A stretch of DNA of 64,000 nt from Xanthomonas hortorum. Lineage in GTDB: Bacteria > Pseudomonadota > Gammaproteobacteria > Xanthomonadales > Xanthomonadaceae. Numbering within the stretch: the first letter of the stretch is position 1; each line of letters opens with the position of its first letter. Shown in pieces: positions 15,587-25,603 of the stretch. Location: contig NZ_CP101417.1 in the NCBI RefSeq assembly GCF_024339125.1, positions 2,863,001 to 2,927,000 on the forward strand. The letters are read 5' to 3'. The translations under genes were made by a program, and so were the position numbers. Below the pieces are notes generated by a model that worked only from the letters and a program-made list of their open reading frames with translations, was not told the DNA's origin and made no database searches.

Positions 15587-17005
15587 ATGTTGTGGGCCTG
15601 CATACTGCTGCCGCAGCTGGCGCTGGACGCCGTCCTTCGGCGTCTGGAAGAGCCGCACGCGCCGTTGGTGCTGGTCGAAGGGCCGGCGCAGTTACGTAGC
15701 CTGCATTCGGTCAACGCAGCGGCGTCTGCCGCCGGTCTGAAAGCCGGCATGCGGCTATCGGCGGCGCATGCGCTGATGGCCAATGTGCGCACCATCGATT
15801 ACGACGCGCAGAGTGAGGCGCGCACGCAGCGGTTTCTCGCGGCGTGGGCGTACCGGCATAGTTCGTTGGTGAGCCAGCAATGGTCGCGCGCCATCGTGCT
15901 GGAAGCCGGTGCCAGTTTTCGGTTGTTCGGTCCGTGGCCACGTTTCGAGCGCCGCCTGCGCGATGAACTGCAGGCCTTGGGCTTCCAGCACCGGCTTGCA
16001 CTGGCGCCTACACCGCGCGCCGCGCGCGTGCTGGCTGGCTTACGCGATGGCATGGTCGTGACGCAGTTGCCGGCCTTGCACAGCACGCTCGACAAAGTGC
16101 CGGTACGCCGTGCCGCCTTGCCTGACGATGTGGGTGAGCGCCTGCAGCACATGGGTGTGCGTACGCTGGCTGCGGTGCGTGCGTTGCCGCGCGATGGGCT
16201 GCGCCGGCGTTTCGGTGCAGGACTGCTCGATCACCTGGACCGCCTCTACGGCCAGGTCGACGACCCCTTGGAGTGTTACGCACCGCCAGATCATTTCGAC
16301 CAGCGTGTGGAACTGGGCTACGAGGTGGAAATGCATCCGGCGCTGCTGTTCCCGCTGCGTCGCTTGATCGGCGATCTGTGCACGTATCTGTCCATTCGCG
16401 ATGGTGGCGTGCAACGGTTCTTGCTGCGACTGGAGCACGAACAAGGCGCCACCGATGTCGAGATCGGCCTGCTGACGCCGGAGCGTGCGCCCACGCTGTT
16501 GTTCGAGCTTGCACGCAACCGGCTGGAGCGGGTGGAGATTCCGCGCCCGGTAGTGGCGATGCGCCTGCTGGCGCGGCAACTGCCGCCGTTCGTGCCGGCC
16601 ATGCGCGATCTGTTCGATCAGCGTGCGCAGCAATCGGTGGAGTGGCCGCAGCTGCGCGAGCGCTTGCGTGCGCGGCTCGGCGATGAGGCGGTGTATCGCG
16701 TGCTGCCGGCCGACGACCCGCGCCCGGAACGCGCATGGCGGCGCGCCATCGGCGATACGGTGCGCGAAACCGATGCGCCACCCCGCCCGCCGCGCCCTAC
16801 CTGGTTGTTGCCACAGCCGGTGCCCTTGCACGATGCGCAGTTACGCATCGTCTCCGGCCCGGAGCGATTGGAAAGCGGCTGGTGGGACGACGATGAAGCG
16901 CGTCGCGATTACTACGTGGTGGAGACCGCACGCGGACGCCGGGCCTGGGTATTTGCCGCGCCGGGCCGTGTCGAAGGCTGGATGCTGCATGGGTGGTTCG
17001 CATGA
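15587..17005 (+). CDS. imuB: ImuB, inactive Y-family polymerase scaffold
   Basis: This 472-residue protein has the Y-family polymerase fold without the full set of catalytic acidic residues, the hallmark of ImuB. The finger/palm start 'LALDAVLRRLEEPHAPLVLVEG', 'VNAAASAAGLKAGMRLSAA' and the helix-hairpin-helix region 'GERLQHMGVRTLAAVRALPRDGLRRRFG' are visible. ImuB acts as the adaptor binding the beta clamp, ImuA and DnaE2 during translesion synthesis. The C-terminus (REYYVVE-like RRDYYVVE, GRRAWVFA) matches the family's conserved end. Confidence 0.92.
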   Translation: MLWACILLPQLALDAVLRRLEEPHAPLVLVEGPAQLRSLHSVNAAASAAGLKAGMRLSAAHALMANVRTIDYDAQSEARTQRFLAAWAYRHSSLVSQQWSRAIVLEAGASFRLFGPWPRFERRLRDELQALGFQHRLALAPTPRAARVLAGLRDGMVVTQLPALHSTLDKVPVRRAALPDDVGERLQHMGVRTLAAVRALPRDGLRRRFGAGLLDHLDRLYGQVDDPLECYAPPDHFDQRVELGYEVEMHPALLFPLRRLIGDLCTYLSIRDGGVQRFLLRLEHEQGATDVEIGLLTPERAPTLLFELARNRLERVEIPRPVVAMRLLARQLPPFVPAMRDLFDQRAQQSVEWPQLRERLRARLGDEAVYRVLPADDPRPERAWRRAIGDTVRETDAPPRPPRPTWLLPQPVPLHDAQLRIVSGPERLESGWWDDDEARRDYYVVETARGRRAWVFAAPGRVEGWMLHGWFA

Positions 17006-17171
17006 TCCCACGCATGCCCCTGCGGCATCGGAGCACTGTTTGCCGGGCTGGTCATCGCAGCGGCGCCGCAAGCACCCGATGCCACGCAGTGAAAGAGCAT
17101 CTGCAACGAGGCGATCTGCGGCGCACTGGAAGGACGGGTGGGTGGCAGCGCGATATTGAAGATGTGCGCCC

Positions 17172-20100
17172 ATGAGCTGGGACGACGCCGTCGACGGCGT
17201 GGACCGCGACACGCCCGGCGGGCGCATGCCACGCGCCTGGAACGTGGCTGCACGTCTGCGCGCTGCCAACGACGACATCACCCATGCGGCGGTTGCCGAT
17301 GGCCTGCCCGCGTATGCCGAACTGCATTGCCTGTCGGATTTCGCGTTCCTGCGCGGCGCCTCCAGTGCCGAGCAGTTGTTCGCACGCGCGCAGCACTGCG
17401 GTTACAGCGCACTGGCCATCACCGACGAATGCTCGCTGGCCGGCATCGTGCGCGGCCTGGAAGCCTCGCGCGCCACCGGCGTGCGCTTGATCGTCGGCAG
17501 CGAATTCACCCTGGTCGATGGCACCCGCTTTGTGCTGCTGGTGGAAAACGCGCACGGCTATCCGCAACTGTGCGCGCTGATCACCACCGCGCGCCGTGCA
17601 GCAAGCAAGGGCACCTATCGGTTGGGGCGTGCCGAGGTGGAAGCGCAGTTTCGCGATGTCGCACCCGGCGTGTTCGCGGTGTGGTTGCCCGGCGCGCAGC
17701 CGCAGGCCGAGCAGGGTGCCTGGTTGCAACAGGTCTTCGCCGAGCGTGCATTCCTTGCGGTGGAACTGCATCGCGAACAGGACGATGCCGCGCGGTTGCT
17801 TGCCTTGCAGTTGCTGGCGCAGCAGCTGGGCATGACCGCACTGGCCAGCGGCGATGTGCATATGGCGCAGCGGCGCGAGCGCATCGTGCAGGACACCTTG
17901 ACCGCCATCCGCCACAGCTTGCCGTTGGCCGAGTGCGGCGCGCACCTGTTCCGCAACGGCGAGCGCCATTTGCGCACGCGCCGGGCCCTGGGCAACATCT
18001 ATCCGGATGCGCTGTTGCAGGCCACGGTCGACCTGGCCCAGCGCTGTACCTTCGATATTTCCAAGCTTGAATACACCTATCCGCGCGAACTGGTGCCGGA
18101 AGGACATACGCCGGCGAGTTATCTGCGGCAGCTCACCGAAACAGGCATGCGTGAGCGGTGGCTGGATGGAACGCCAGAGAAAATACGCGACGACATCGAG
18201 AAAGAATTGGCGCTGATCGCCGAACTGAAATACGAGGCCTTCTTTCTCACCGTGCGCGATGTGGTGCATTTCGCACGCTCGCGGCATATCCTGTGCCAGG
18301 GCCGTGGGTCTTCGGCCAATTCAGCGGTGTGTTATGCGTTGGGCATCACGGCAGTCAATCCGGATGAAACCCGTTTGTTGATGGCGCGCTTCCTGTCAGA
18401 AAAACGCGACGAGCCACCGGATATCGACGTCGATTTCGAGCACGAGCGGCGCGAGGAAGTGCTGCAATACGTCTACACCAAATACGGTCGCGAACGCGCC
18501 GCGCTGGCGGCGACGGTGATCTGCTATCGCGGCAAGAGCGCGGTGCGCGACGTGGCCAAGGCGTTCGGTCTGCCACCAGACCAGATCGCGCTATTGGCCA
18601 ATTGCTATGGCTGGGGCAATGGCGAAACGCCGATGGAGCAGCGCATCGAAGAGGCCGGATTCGATCTGGCCAATCCACTCATCGACAAGATTCTTGCGGT
18701 GACCGAACAGCTGCGCGATCACCCGCGTCATCTGTCCCAGCATGTCGGCGGCTTCGTCATCTCCGATGAACCCTTGTCGCTGCTGGTGCCGGTGGAAAAC
18801 GCGGCAATGGCCGATCGCACCATCATCCAGTGGGACAAGGACGATCTGGAAACCATGAAGCTGCTCAAGGTCGATTGCCTGGCGCTGGGCATGCTCACCT
18901 GCATCCGCAAGACATTGGAGTTGGTGCGCGGCCACCGCGGGCGCGATTACAGCATCGCCACGCTGCCGGGCGACGACACGCCGACCTACAAGATGATCCA
19001 GCGCGCCGACACCGTGGGCGTATTCCAGATCGAATCGCGCGCGCAGATGGCGATGCTGCCGCGGCTCAAGCCCGCGGTGTTCTACGATCTGGTGATCGAA
19101 GTGGCGATCGTGCGGCCCGGCCCCATCCAGGGCGATATGGTGCATCCGTATCTGCGTCGCAGGCAGGGTCGCGAAGCCGTCAACTATCCATCGCCGGAGG
19201 TGGAAGACATCCTCAGGCCGACCCTCGGTGTTCCGCTATTTCAGGAGCAGGTGATGGAGCTGCTGATGCACGCGGCCGATTACACCGAGGGCGAGGCAGA
19301 CAATCTGCGCCGTTCGATGGCCGCCTGGCGTCGCGGCGGCGATATGGAACAACACCGCGCACGGGTACGCGAGCGCATGCAGAACAAAGGCTACGCCTCC
19401 ACCTTCATCGACCAGATCTTCGAGCAGATCAAAGGCTTCGGCTCCTACGGCTTCCCGCAAAGCCACGCCGCCTCGTTCGCCAAACTTGTCTACGCCAGTT
19501 GCTGGCTCAAACGGCATGAACCTGCAGCCTTCGCCTGCGGGCTGCTCAATGCGCAACCAATGGGCTTTTACTCGGCCAGCCAGATCGTGCAGGACGCGCG
19601 CCGCGGCAGCCCCGAGCGTGCGCGCGTGGAAGTGTTGCCGGTGGATGTGCTGCATAGCGTCTGGGACAACACGCTGGTCGGTGGCCGGCCATGGTGTAGC
19701 GACGAAGACCCCGGCGAACAACCGGCGATCCGTCTGGGCATGCGCCAGGTCGCTGGATTATCGGAAGTGGTGGCAGATCGCATTGTCGCTGCACGCGTGC
19801 AGCGAGCCTTCGCCGATATCGGCGATCTATGCCTGCGCGCCGCACTCGACGAAAAAGCGCGACTCGCCCTGGCCGAGGCTGGCGCCTTGCAAGGCATGGT
19901 AGGCAATCGCAATGCCGCGCGCTGGGCGATGGCCGGCGTGGAAGCGCGGCGGCCGCTGCTGCCTGGTAGCCCCGAAGAGCGCCCGGTGGAATTCGAGGCG
20001 CCGCGCGCAGGCGAAGACATCCTGGCCGATTACCGCTCGGTCGGCCTGAGCCTGCGCCAGCACCCGATGGCGCTGCTGCGCCCGCAGATGGCGCAGCGGC

Positions 20101-20423
20101 GCATCCTCGGCCTGCGCGAGCTGCAGGGCCGCCGTCATGGCAGCGGCGTGCATGTCGCTGGCCTGGTCACCCAGCGCCAGCGCCCGGCCACCGCCAAGGG
20201 CACCATCTTCGTCACCCTGGAAGACGAACACGGCATGATCAACGTCATCGTCTGGTCGCACCTGGCGCTGCGCCGCCGCCGCGCACTGCTGGAATCGCGC
20301 CTGATGGCGGTGCGTGGCCGCTGGGAACGCGTGGACGGCGTGGAGCATCTCATCGCCGGCGATCTGTACGACCTCAGCGAGCTACTCGGCGAAATGCAAC
20401 TGCCCTCGCGCGATTTTCATTGA
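17172..20423 (+). CDS. dnaE2: DnaE2/ImuC error-prone DNA polymerase III alpha subunit
   Basis: This 1083-residue protein has an N-terminal PHP domain ([21 protein letters not shown]), the polymerase palm with the catalytic '[12 protein letters not shown]' aspartates and 'IQWDKDDLE', a helix-hairpin-helix, and a C-terminal OB fold ([25 protein letters not shown]). The length is typical of ImuC/DnaE2 and shorter than replicative DnaE because the extreme C-terminal tau-binding part is missing. It lies 166 bp after imuB; that gap holds no convincing gene. Expressed under LexA2 control, it performs mutagenic bypass of DNA lesions. Confidence 0.95.
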   Translation: MSWDDAVDGVDRDTPGGRMPRAWNVAARLRAANDDITHAAVADGLPAYAELHCLSDFAFLRGASSAEQLFARAQHCGYSALAITDECSLAGIVRGLEASRATGVRLIVGSEFTLVDGTRFVLLVENAHGYPQLCALITTARRAASKGTYRLGRAEVEAQFRDVAPGVFAVWLPGAQPQAEQGAWLQQVFAERAFLAVELHREQDDAARLLALQLLAQQLGMTALASGDVHMAQRRERIVQDTLTAIRHSLPLAECGAHLFRNGERHLRTRRALGNIYPDALLQATVDLAQRCTFDISKLEYTYPRELVPEGHTPASYLRQLTETGMRERWLDGTPEKIRDDIEKELALIAELKYEAFFLTVRDVVHFARSRHILCQGRGSSANSAVCYALGITAVNPDETRLLMARFLSEKRDEPPDIDVDFEHERREEVLQYVYTKYGRERAALAATVICYRGKSAVRDVAKAFGLPPDQIALLANCYGWGNGETPMEQRIEEAGFDLANPLIDKILAVTEQLRDHPRHLSQHVGGFVISDEPLSLLVPVENAAMADRTIIQWDKDDLETMKLLKVDCLALGMLTCIRKTLELVRGHRGRDYSIATLPGDDTPTYKMIQRADTVGVFQIESRAQMAMLPRLKPAVFYDLVIEVAIVRPGPIQGDMVHPYLRRRQGREAVNYPSPEVEDILRPTLGVPLFQEQVMELLMHAADYTEGEADNLRRSMAAWRRGGDMEQHRARVRERMQNKGYASTFIDQIFEQIKGFGSYGFPQSHAASFAKLVYASCWLKRHEPAAFACGLLNAQPMGFYSASQIVQDARRGSPERARVEVLPVDVLHSVWDNTLVGGRPWCSDEDPGEQPAIRLGMRQVAGLSEVVADRIVAARVQRAFADIGDLCLRAALDEKARLALAEAGALQGMVGNRNAARWAMAGVEARRPLLPGSPEERPVEFEAPRAGEDILADYRSVGLSLRQHPMALLRPQMAQRRILGLRELQGRRHGSGVHVAGLVTQRQRPATAKGTIFVTLEDEHGMINVIVWSHLALRRRRALLESRLMAVRGRWERVDGVEHLIAGDLYDLSELLGEMQLPSRDFH

Positions 20424-20769
20424 GTATTTGCCGGTAAATCGATCAACACCGGCATCGCGTTACGGTCACGATTCCAGACCAGGTCTATCGGCATCCATCA
20501 TCCGCAGTTGTGGCCGTCCTCGACCACATTGCCCAGCTGCCAGCATCGCCGCATGGCGCTGTGTTCGCTGTGGCGTTGCAGTGTTCCATGCGCGACGCGC
20601 AGCGCCCTGCGCAGGCGCGCAAAATCCAATGGCGCTGTGGCTTGGCGCCCAGTGATGGCGATGGCGTGGTCACGCCGGGGCATGCAGCGGGCTAGTGACT
20701 TTCAAGCGGCCTGTACGACACCATGGCGGGCGCAGTTGCGCTGACCCATTCCTTTTCCACGAGGCGATT
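20424..20769. other. Intergenic region without recognised content
   Basis: These 346 bp follow dnaE2 and precede the HDOD gene. Base composition is like the neighbours. Small open frames exist on both strands, but none has a plausible ribosome site plus protein-like composition, and no strong hairpin or repeat was seen. Confidence 0.5.
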
Positions 20770-21588
20770 ATGAAGTTGGAGGTTTTGTTTGACCAGTTAC
20801 ATACCTTGCCCACGGTGCCCAAGGTGGCGCAGGACCTGATTCGTCAGTTCGATGATCCGAACACCAACATCGATGTGTTGGCGCACACCATCGAGCGCGA
20901 TCCGGTGATCGCCGCCAAGGTGTTGCGGCTGGCCAATTCGGCGCGCTTCCATGGCCTGCGCGATTCCACCAGCGTCGAAGACGCGGCCATGCGGTTGGGC
21001 TTCAACACGCTGCGCACGCTGGTGCTGGCCTCGTCGATGACCGGCGCGTTTCATGCCGGCCCCAGTTTCGATCTCAACGCCTTCTGGCGGCACAGTTTCG
21101 GCGTGGCCGGCATCTGCCGCTTGCTGGCGCGCCAGCACGGGCTCGATCCGGAAACCGCGTTTACCTGCGGCATGATGCACAACATCGGCGAGCTGCTGAT
21201 CCAGTCCGGCGCGCCGGAATACGCCAGCCGCATCAATCACGACACCTCCTCCGCCGGTCATGCGGCCGAAGAAACCCTGCAGTTGGGGTTTGGTTACCCG
21301 GAAGTGGGCGCCGAGCTGGTGCGTCGCTGGCAGTTGCCTGCGGTGATCCAGCAAGCCATCGCTTATCAGGTCCGCCCGGCCGCCGCACCGGAAGGCGCGT
21401 TGATGCCGCTGCTGCTTGCCCAGGCCGTGCATGTGTCAGACGCACTGCGCGCGCACGACGGCGACATTCCGGCGGCACTGGAATCGGCGCGCGGGCCATT
21501 GATGGACACGGTGGATCTTGACGCGTTGTTCGCCGAGCTGCCGGAGGTGATTGAGGCCTACCTGGCGTTTGCCGAAGCGCTGCGTTGA
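20770..21588 (+). CDS. HDOD-domain protein
   Basis: This 272-residue protein starts at an ATG preceded by a GAGGCG site and consists almost entirely of an HDOD domain. It shows 'LPTVPKVAQDLIRQFDDPNTNIDVLAHTIERDPVIAAKVLRLANSA' in three shorter blocks: the P-x-V entry, the 'IERDPVIAAKVLRLANSA' helix, and 'AFTCGMMHNIGELLI' where an HD phosphohydrolase would have its HD pair. The metal-binding residues are changed, so it is probably a non-catalytic signalling adaptor. HDOD proteins of xanthomonads affect cyclic-di-GMP-linked and motility regulation. The specific partner is unknown; it stands alone on this strand. Confidence 0.85.
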   Translation: MKLEVLFDQLHTLPTVPKVAQDLIRQFDDPNTNIDVLAHTIERDPVIAAKVLRLANSARFHGLRDSTSVEDAAMRLGFNTLRTLVLASSMTGAFHAGPSFDLNAFWRHSFGVAGICRLLARQHGLDPETAFTCGMMHNIGELLIQSGAPEYASRINHDTSSAGHAAEETLQLGFGYPEVGAELVRRWQLPAVIQQAIAYQVRPAAAPEGALMPLLLAQAVHVSDALRAHDGDIPAALESARGPLMDTVDLDALFAELPEVIEAYLAFAEALR

Positions 21589-21629
21589 GCGAGCAGTTGC
21601 AGTGATGCGGTAAGGCGCACTGCGATCAG

Positions 21630-21662
21630 ACCGGCGCGCGCACGCAACACAAGCGCGCCGGT
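21630..21662 (+). terminator. GC-rich hairpin after the HDOD gene
   Basis: Perfect 10-bp arms ACCGGCGCGC and GCGCGCCGGT enclose a 13-nt loop 41 bp after the HDOD stop codon. There is no U-tract, so termination is plausible but not certain. The rest of the 352-bp gap before the OPT gene shows nothing recognisable. Confidence 0.45.
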
Positions 21663-21940
21663 ATCCGAGTGATCCATGCGCCGCCGATCGCCAGCCGCGT
21701 TCGCCTGATCAAGACGCGGTCGTTTTTGCAAGCAGCCACCAGTCACTGCAGTACGCGTCTTGCAAGCCAGGCGCGTGCTGCGGTCGATTCGATCGTGCAG
21801 CGCGCTGCTGACTCTCCCGGCGCAACGTCGCGCCTACTCCACCCGCCATAACAGGCACACTGTCACGCCGCGACGCAGCTGGACGGAACCGCGCACAGGC
21901 GCTAGCGTGGTCCGGATTTTTTGCCACAGGGGAACTGCCC

Positions 21941-23911
21941 ATGAGCCATGACGCGCAACCGCGCCAGCTCACCTTTCGTGCCGTCGTGTTGTCCATCGTG
22001 CTGGCGGTGGTGCTTTCGGCCGCCAATGCCTATCTGGGCCTGTTTGCCGGCCTGACCATCGCCACCGCCATTCCGGCAGCGGTCGTCTCGATGGGCGTGC
22101 TGCGCTTGCTCGGCGGCGGCACCATCCTGGAAAACAATATCGTCCAGACCGGTGCCTCGGCGGGGTCGTCGATCGCGGCGGGGGTGATCTTCACCATTCC
22201 CGCGCTGGTGATCATGGGCTATTGGCCGGACTTCAAATACTGGTGGGTGCTCGGCATCGCCGGCATGGGCGGGTTGCTCGGGGTGCTGTTCTCGGTGCCG
22301 TTGCGGCGCTCGATGATCGTCGAAGACCCGCTGCCGTTCCCCGAAGGCAAGGCCGCGGCCGAAGTGCTCAAGGCCGGTGCAAACCCCGGTCCGGGTCTGA
22401 AGATCCTGGCCATCTCCGGTGCCATCGGCGCACTGGTCAAGCTGGCTGCGGCCAGCGGCCTGCGGGTGATCCCGGACACCTGGGCGCAGGCCACCTACCT
22501 CGGCAGCAGCCGGCTGGTGGGGTATCTGGGCACCAACCTGTCGCCGGCGCTGCTGGGCGTGGGGTACATCGTCGGCTTGAATGTCGGCATCGTGGTGTTG
22601 TCTGGCGCCATCCTGTCCTGGCATATCGCCATCCCGCTGTATCAGCAATTCTTCATGGGCTCGGATCCGGCATTGGCGCAGAGCCTGATCGATGCACCGG
22701 CGGCCGACGCGGCATTCGCCATCTGGGGCGCGAAGATCCGTTATCTCGGCGTCGGCGCGATGTTGATCGGTGGCGTGTGGACCTTGTTCTCGCTGCGCAA
22801 GTCGCTGTTGTCCGGCGTCAAGAGCGGCTTTGCCGCCGCGCGCAAGAGCGGTGGCGGTGTGGTCGCCGAGACCGAGCGCGACCTGCCGATGAAGTGGATG
22901 CTGGTGGCGTTGGTGCTGTGCACCTTGCCGCTGCTGGGCCTGTATCAGGCGATCGTGCAGCAATGGCACGTGTCGATCCCGATGACCATCATCATGATCG
23001 TGGCCGGCTTTCTGTTCGTGTCGGTGTCAGGTTATCTGGCCGGGTTGATCGGCTCATCCAACAACCCTGTTTCGGGCATCACCATCTCCACCATCCTGTT
23101 CGCCTCGGCGGTGCTGGTGCTGCTGCTCGGCAAGGACGGTCTGGTGCCGGCCGGTATCGGCGGCGCGCCGCTGGGCGCGGTGGCGGCGATCATGATCGGT
23201 GCGGTGGTGTGCTGCGCGGCGGCGGTGGGCGGCGACAATCTGCAGGATCTCAAAGCCGGTTATCTGGTCGGCGCCACGCCATGGAAGCAGCAGCTGATGC
23301 TGGGCATCGGTGCGTTCTCCTGCGCGCTGATCATGGCGCCGGTGCTGAACCTGCTCGCGCAGGCGTACGGCATCGGCCCGGCCACCCCGCAGCATCCCAA
23401 CTCGCTCGCTGCACCGCAGGCCACGCTGATGGCCTCGGTCGCCAAGGGCTTGTTCGGCGGCGAGCTGCCGTGGGCGATGATCGCCATCGGTGCCGGCGTG
23501 GGCGCGGCGATCATCGCGCTGGACGAGTGGTTGAAGAAGACTGGCAAGCGCTTCCGTGTGCCGGTACTGGCCGCGGCGATCGGTATCTATCTGCCGCTGG
23601 AGCTGATGGTGCCGATCTTCATCGGTGGCCTGATCGCGCACCTGGTGGAACGCTTCCACAAGATCCGCGCCGACGACGAAGACGGCCGCGACCGTGTGCA
23701 TCGACCGGGCGTGCTGTTCGCCGCCGGCCTGATCACCGGCGAGGCGTTGATGGGGATCGCCATCGCGGTGCCGATCGTGCTTTCCAGTCGCGCCGATGTG
23801 CTGGCGTTGCCGGCCAGCTTGCAGCTCAACCAGTGGTTTGGCCTGGCGATCCTGGCCCTGGTCGGCTGGCTGCTGTATCGCGTCGGCAAGCGCGGCGAAC
23901 AGACCGCCTGA
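21941..23911 (+). CDS. OPT-family oligopeptide/metal-chelate transporter
   Basis: This 656-residue integral membrane protein has many hydrophobic segments (about 14-16) spread over its length. OPT-family signatures are visible: 'NAYLGLFAGLTIATAIPAAVVSMG', 'GASAGSSIAAGVIFTIPALVIMG', 'IGSSNNPVSGITI' and the late 'DEWLKKTGKRFRVPVLAAAIGIYLPLEL' region. Bacterial OPT proteins are thought to be secondary importers of small peptides or peptide-like metal chelates. A terminator follows. No peptidase or substrate-binding partner is adjacent, so the substrate is open. Confidence 0.9.
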   Translation: MSHDAQPRQLTFRAVVLSIVLAVVLSAANAYLGLFAGLTIATAIPAAVVSMGVLRLLGGGTILENNIVQTGASAGSSIAAGVIFTIPALVIMGYWPDFKYWWVLGIAGMGGLLGVLFSVPLRRSMIVEDPLPFPEGKAAAEVLKAGANPGPGLKILAISGAIGALVKLAAASGLRVIPDTWAQATYLGSSRLVGYLGTNLSPALLGVGYIVGLNVGIVVLSGAILSWHIAIPLYQQFFMGSDPALAQSLIDAPAADAAFAIWGAKIRYLGVGAMLIGGVWTLFSLRKSLLSGVKSGFAAARKSGGGVVAETERDLPMKWMLVALVLCTLPLLGLYQAIVQQWHVSIPMTIIMIVAGFLFVSVSGYLAGLIGSSNNPVSGITISTILFASAVLVLLLGKDGLVPAGIGGAPLGAVAAIMIGAVVCCAAAVGGDNLQDLKAGYLVGATPWKQQLMLGIGAFSCALIMAPVLNLLAQAYGIGPATPQHPNSLAAPQATLMASVAKGLFGGELPWAMIAIGAGVGAAIIALDEWLKKTGKRFRVPVLAAAIGIYLPLELMVPIFIGGLIAHLVERFHKIRADDEDGRDRVHRPGVLFAAGLITGEALMGIAIAVPIVLSSRADVLALPASLQLNQWFGLAILALVGWLLYRVGKRGEQTA

Positions 23912-23955
23912 GCGTGATGCAGCATTGAGGCATGCGCTTGCACGCCTCATCCCGA

Positions 23956-23988
23956 CGGACACGCATCGCTGGATGCGTGTCCGTTTTT
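23956..23988 (+). terminator. Rho-independent terminator of the OPT gene
   Basis: A perfect 12-bp stem CGGACACGCATC/GATGCGTGTCCG with a 4-nt loop is followed by TTTTT, 45 bp after the stop codon. The following ~470 bp up to the next gene hold no recognised feature. Confidence 0.9.
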
Positions 23989-24456
23989 CGTTGCGGCGTT
24001 GCGATCCAGTGCCGCTGCGCCGGACGCGCGGCGAGATGCGCCGCTTCGGTCTTCCGTCGTCTTTGCGTTGGCTTTACGCGCTACACAGGCGCCATGCATA
24101 GCGACTTTATGCCGCTGCTCCGTATCGTGCCGTCTCCCGCATGGATGGTGCGCCACGGCTACTGCATGCCTCGATCGATCCGGTGACACCCAGCGACGCG
24201 AGTTCTCGCACTGCGTGACGCTGCGCTTGACGGCAGTGAAAGTGCCACTCACATCACGCTGTGCAACATCGGCTTGCGGTTGCGGTCGCTTTTGTCATGG
24301 TTGGCCCCTACGGGCCTGCAGACGCCTATAAGATCGATTGGCAGGACGTCGTCCGTTCGGCGGCCATGCAGTCGTTCTACCTCCACGTGCATTTCCCCCT
24401 CCCTAACGCTGACCGTTCACACGATCTGTCCAGCGTCTTGCCATGGAACCACTGCA

Positions 24457-25302
24457 ATGCTGACTGCTATCTCCAAGCGCTCCACCCGCACACCACGCGC
24501 ACCGTTGCTGGCCATCGCACTGACCGGCGTGCTGTGCAGCCTGGCGCTGCAGGCACAGGCACAAGACGCCACCGAGGCGGCGCTGTGTACCGATCGCCCG
24601 ACCAAGGCCAATTCCACCTGCACCGTGCCAACCGGCGCCTGGCAGCTGGAAACCGATATCGGCAGCTACACCCGCGACAGCCAGCCCGGCACGCGCATCG
24701 AAACCTCCTATTTCACCAATCCCACGCTCAAGTACGGCGTCAGCGACCGCATCGATCTGCAGCTCAACTGGGCGCCGCAGCTGCAGATCAAAACCACCGA
24801 TCGCGCTACCGGTGCACGCAGCAGCCTGAGCGGCGGCGGCGATATCTTTCTACGGATGAAGGCGCGTTTCTACGAAAGCGACACCGCCAGCGTGGCGTTG
24901 CTGCCGTTCGTCAAGGCACCGACCGCGCGTACCGGCCTGGGCAACGACGAGTGGGAAGGCGGCGTCGCGTTGCCGATCAATTTCGTGTTGCCCAATAGTT
25001 TCTCGCTGACCCTCGGGCCGGAGGTGGATTGGCTGGCCGACAGCGATGGCAGCGGCAACCACGTCGCCATCGTCAATGCGATCAACCTGGCGCATCCGCT
25101 TACCGCGAAGTTGTCGATGGCGGTGGAAGTGTGGTCCTCGATCAATCGCGACCCCGCCGAAACCATCGAACAGTATTCGGCCGACATCGCCGCTGCGTAT
25201 CTGATCAACCCGCTGTTGCAACTGGATGTGGGCGCCAACTTCGGCCTCAACGACCGCACCCCGGACGCGCAGGTGTATGTGGGGATGTCGCACCGCTTCT
25301 GA
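24457..25302 (+). CDS. Outer-membrane protein of the phenol MetA-pathway family
   Basis: This 281-residue protein starts at an ATG giving a Sec signal (TPRAPLLAIALTGVLCSLALQAQA). The mature part begins 'CTDRPTKANSTCTVPTGAWQLETDIG' and continues as amphipathic beta strands (FLRMKARFYESD, LPFVKAPTA, VYVGMSHRF) ending in phenylalanine. This matches the transporter-like 'putative MetA-pathway of phenol degradation' beta-barrel family, whose biochemical role is generally unknown. It stands alone between two long non-coding stretches and just before the glucose dehydrogenase. Confidence 0.75.
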   Translation: MLTAISKRSTRTPRAPLLAIALTGVLCSLALQAQAQDATEAALCTDRPTKANSTCTVPTGAWQLETDIGSYTRDSQPGTRIETSYFTNPTLKYGVSDRIDLQLNWAPQLQIKTTDRATGARSSLSGGGDIFLRMKARFYESDTASVALLPFVKAPTARTGLGNDEWEGGVALPINFVLPNSFSLTLGPEVDWLADSDGSGNHVAIVNAINLAHPLTAKLSMAVEVWSSINRDPAETIEQYSADIAAAYLINPLLQLDVGANFGLNDRTPDAQVYVGMSHRF

Positions 25303-25603
25303 TGCGCGCAACGCGCACTGCGCACACAAAAGCCGCTGCGGTCCGCGCCTGTGCGGACTGCAGTGTTCCGCAGGTAATCGCTTCAGATATGTAATAAATA
25401 CCCGTTGCGGTGCGACACTATGCCGTCAGTCTGCCGGGCATGCCGGTGCCGGTCTCGCCAGAGGTACGTGGGCCGGGGAGGGGAGTGACAGAAAGTGGGC
25501 AGTCATGCTGCCTCTACTGCTCGTCCTGCCAGCGCCTTGCAGCATCCAGATCGGAATGCCGGGCGCAATGCAGGGCGGAATCTCCTGATCGAGGTGTTGC
25601 AAC

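Noticed and set aside
16993..17175. Small gene between imuB and dnaE2
   Set aside because: The 60-residue frame overlaps imuB's end, is Arg-rich and lacks a ribosome site.
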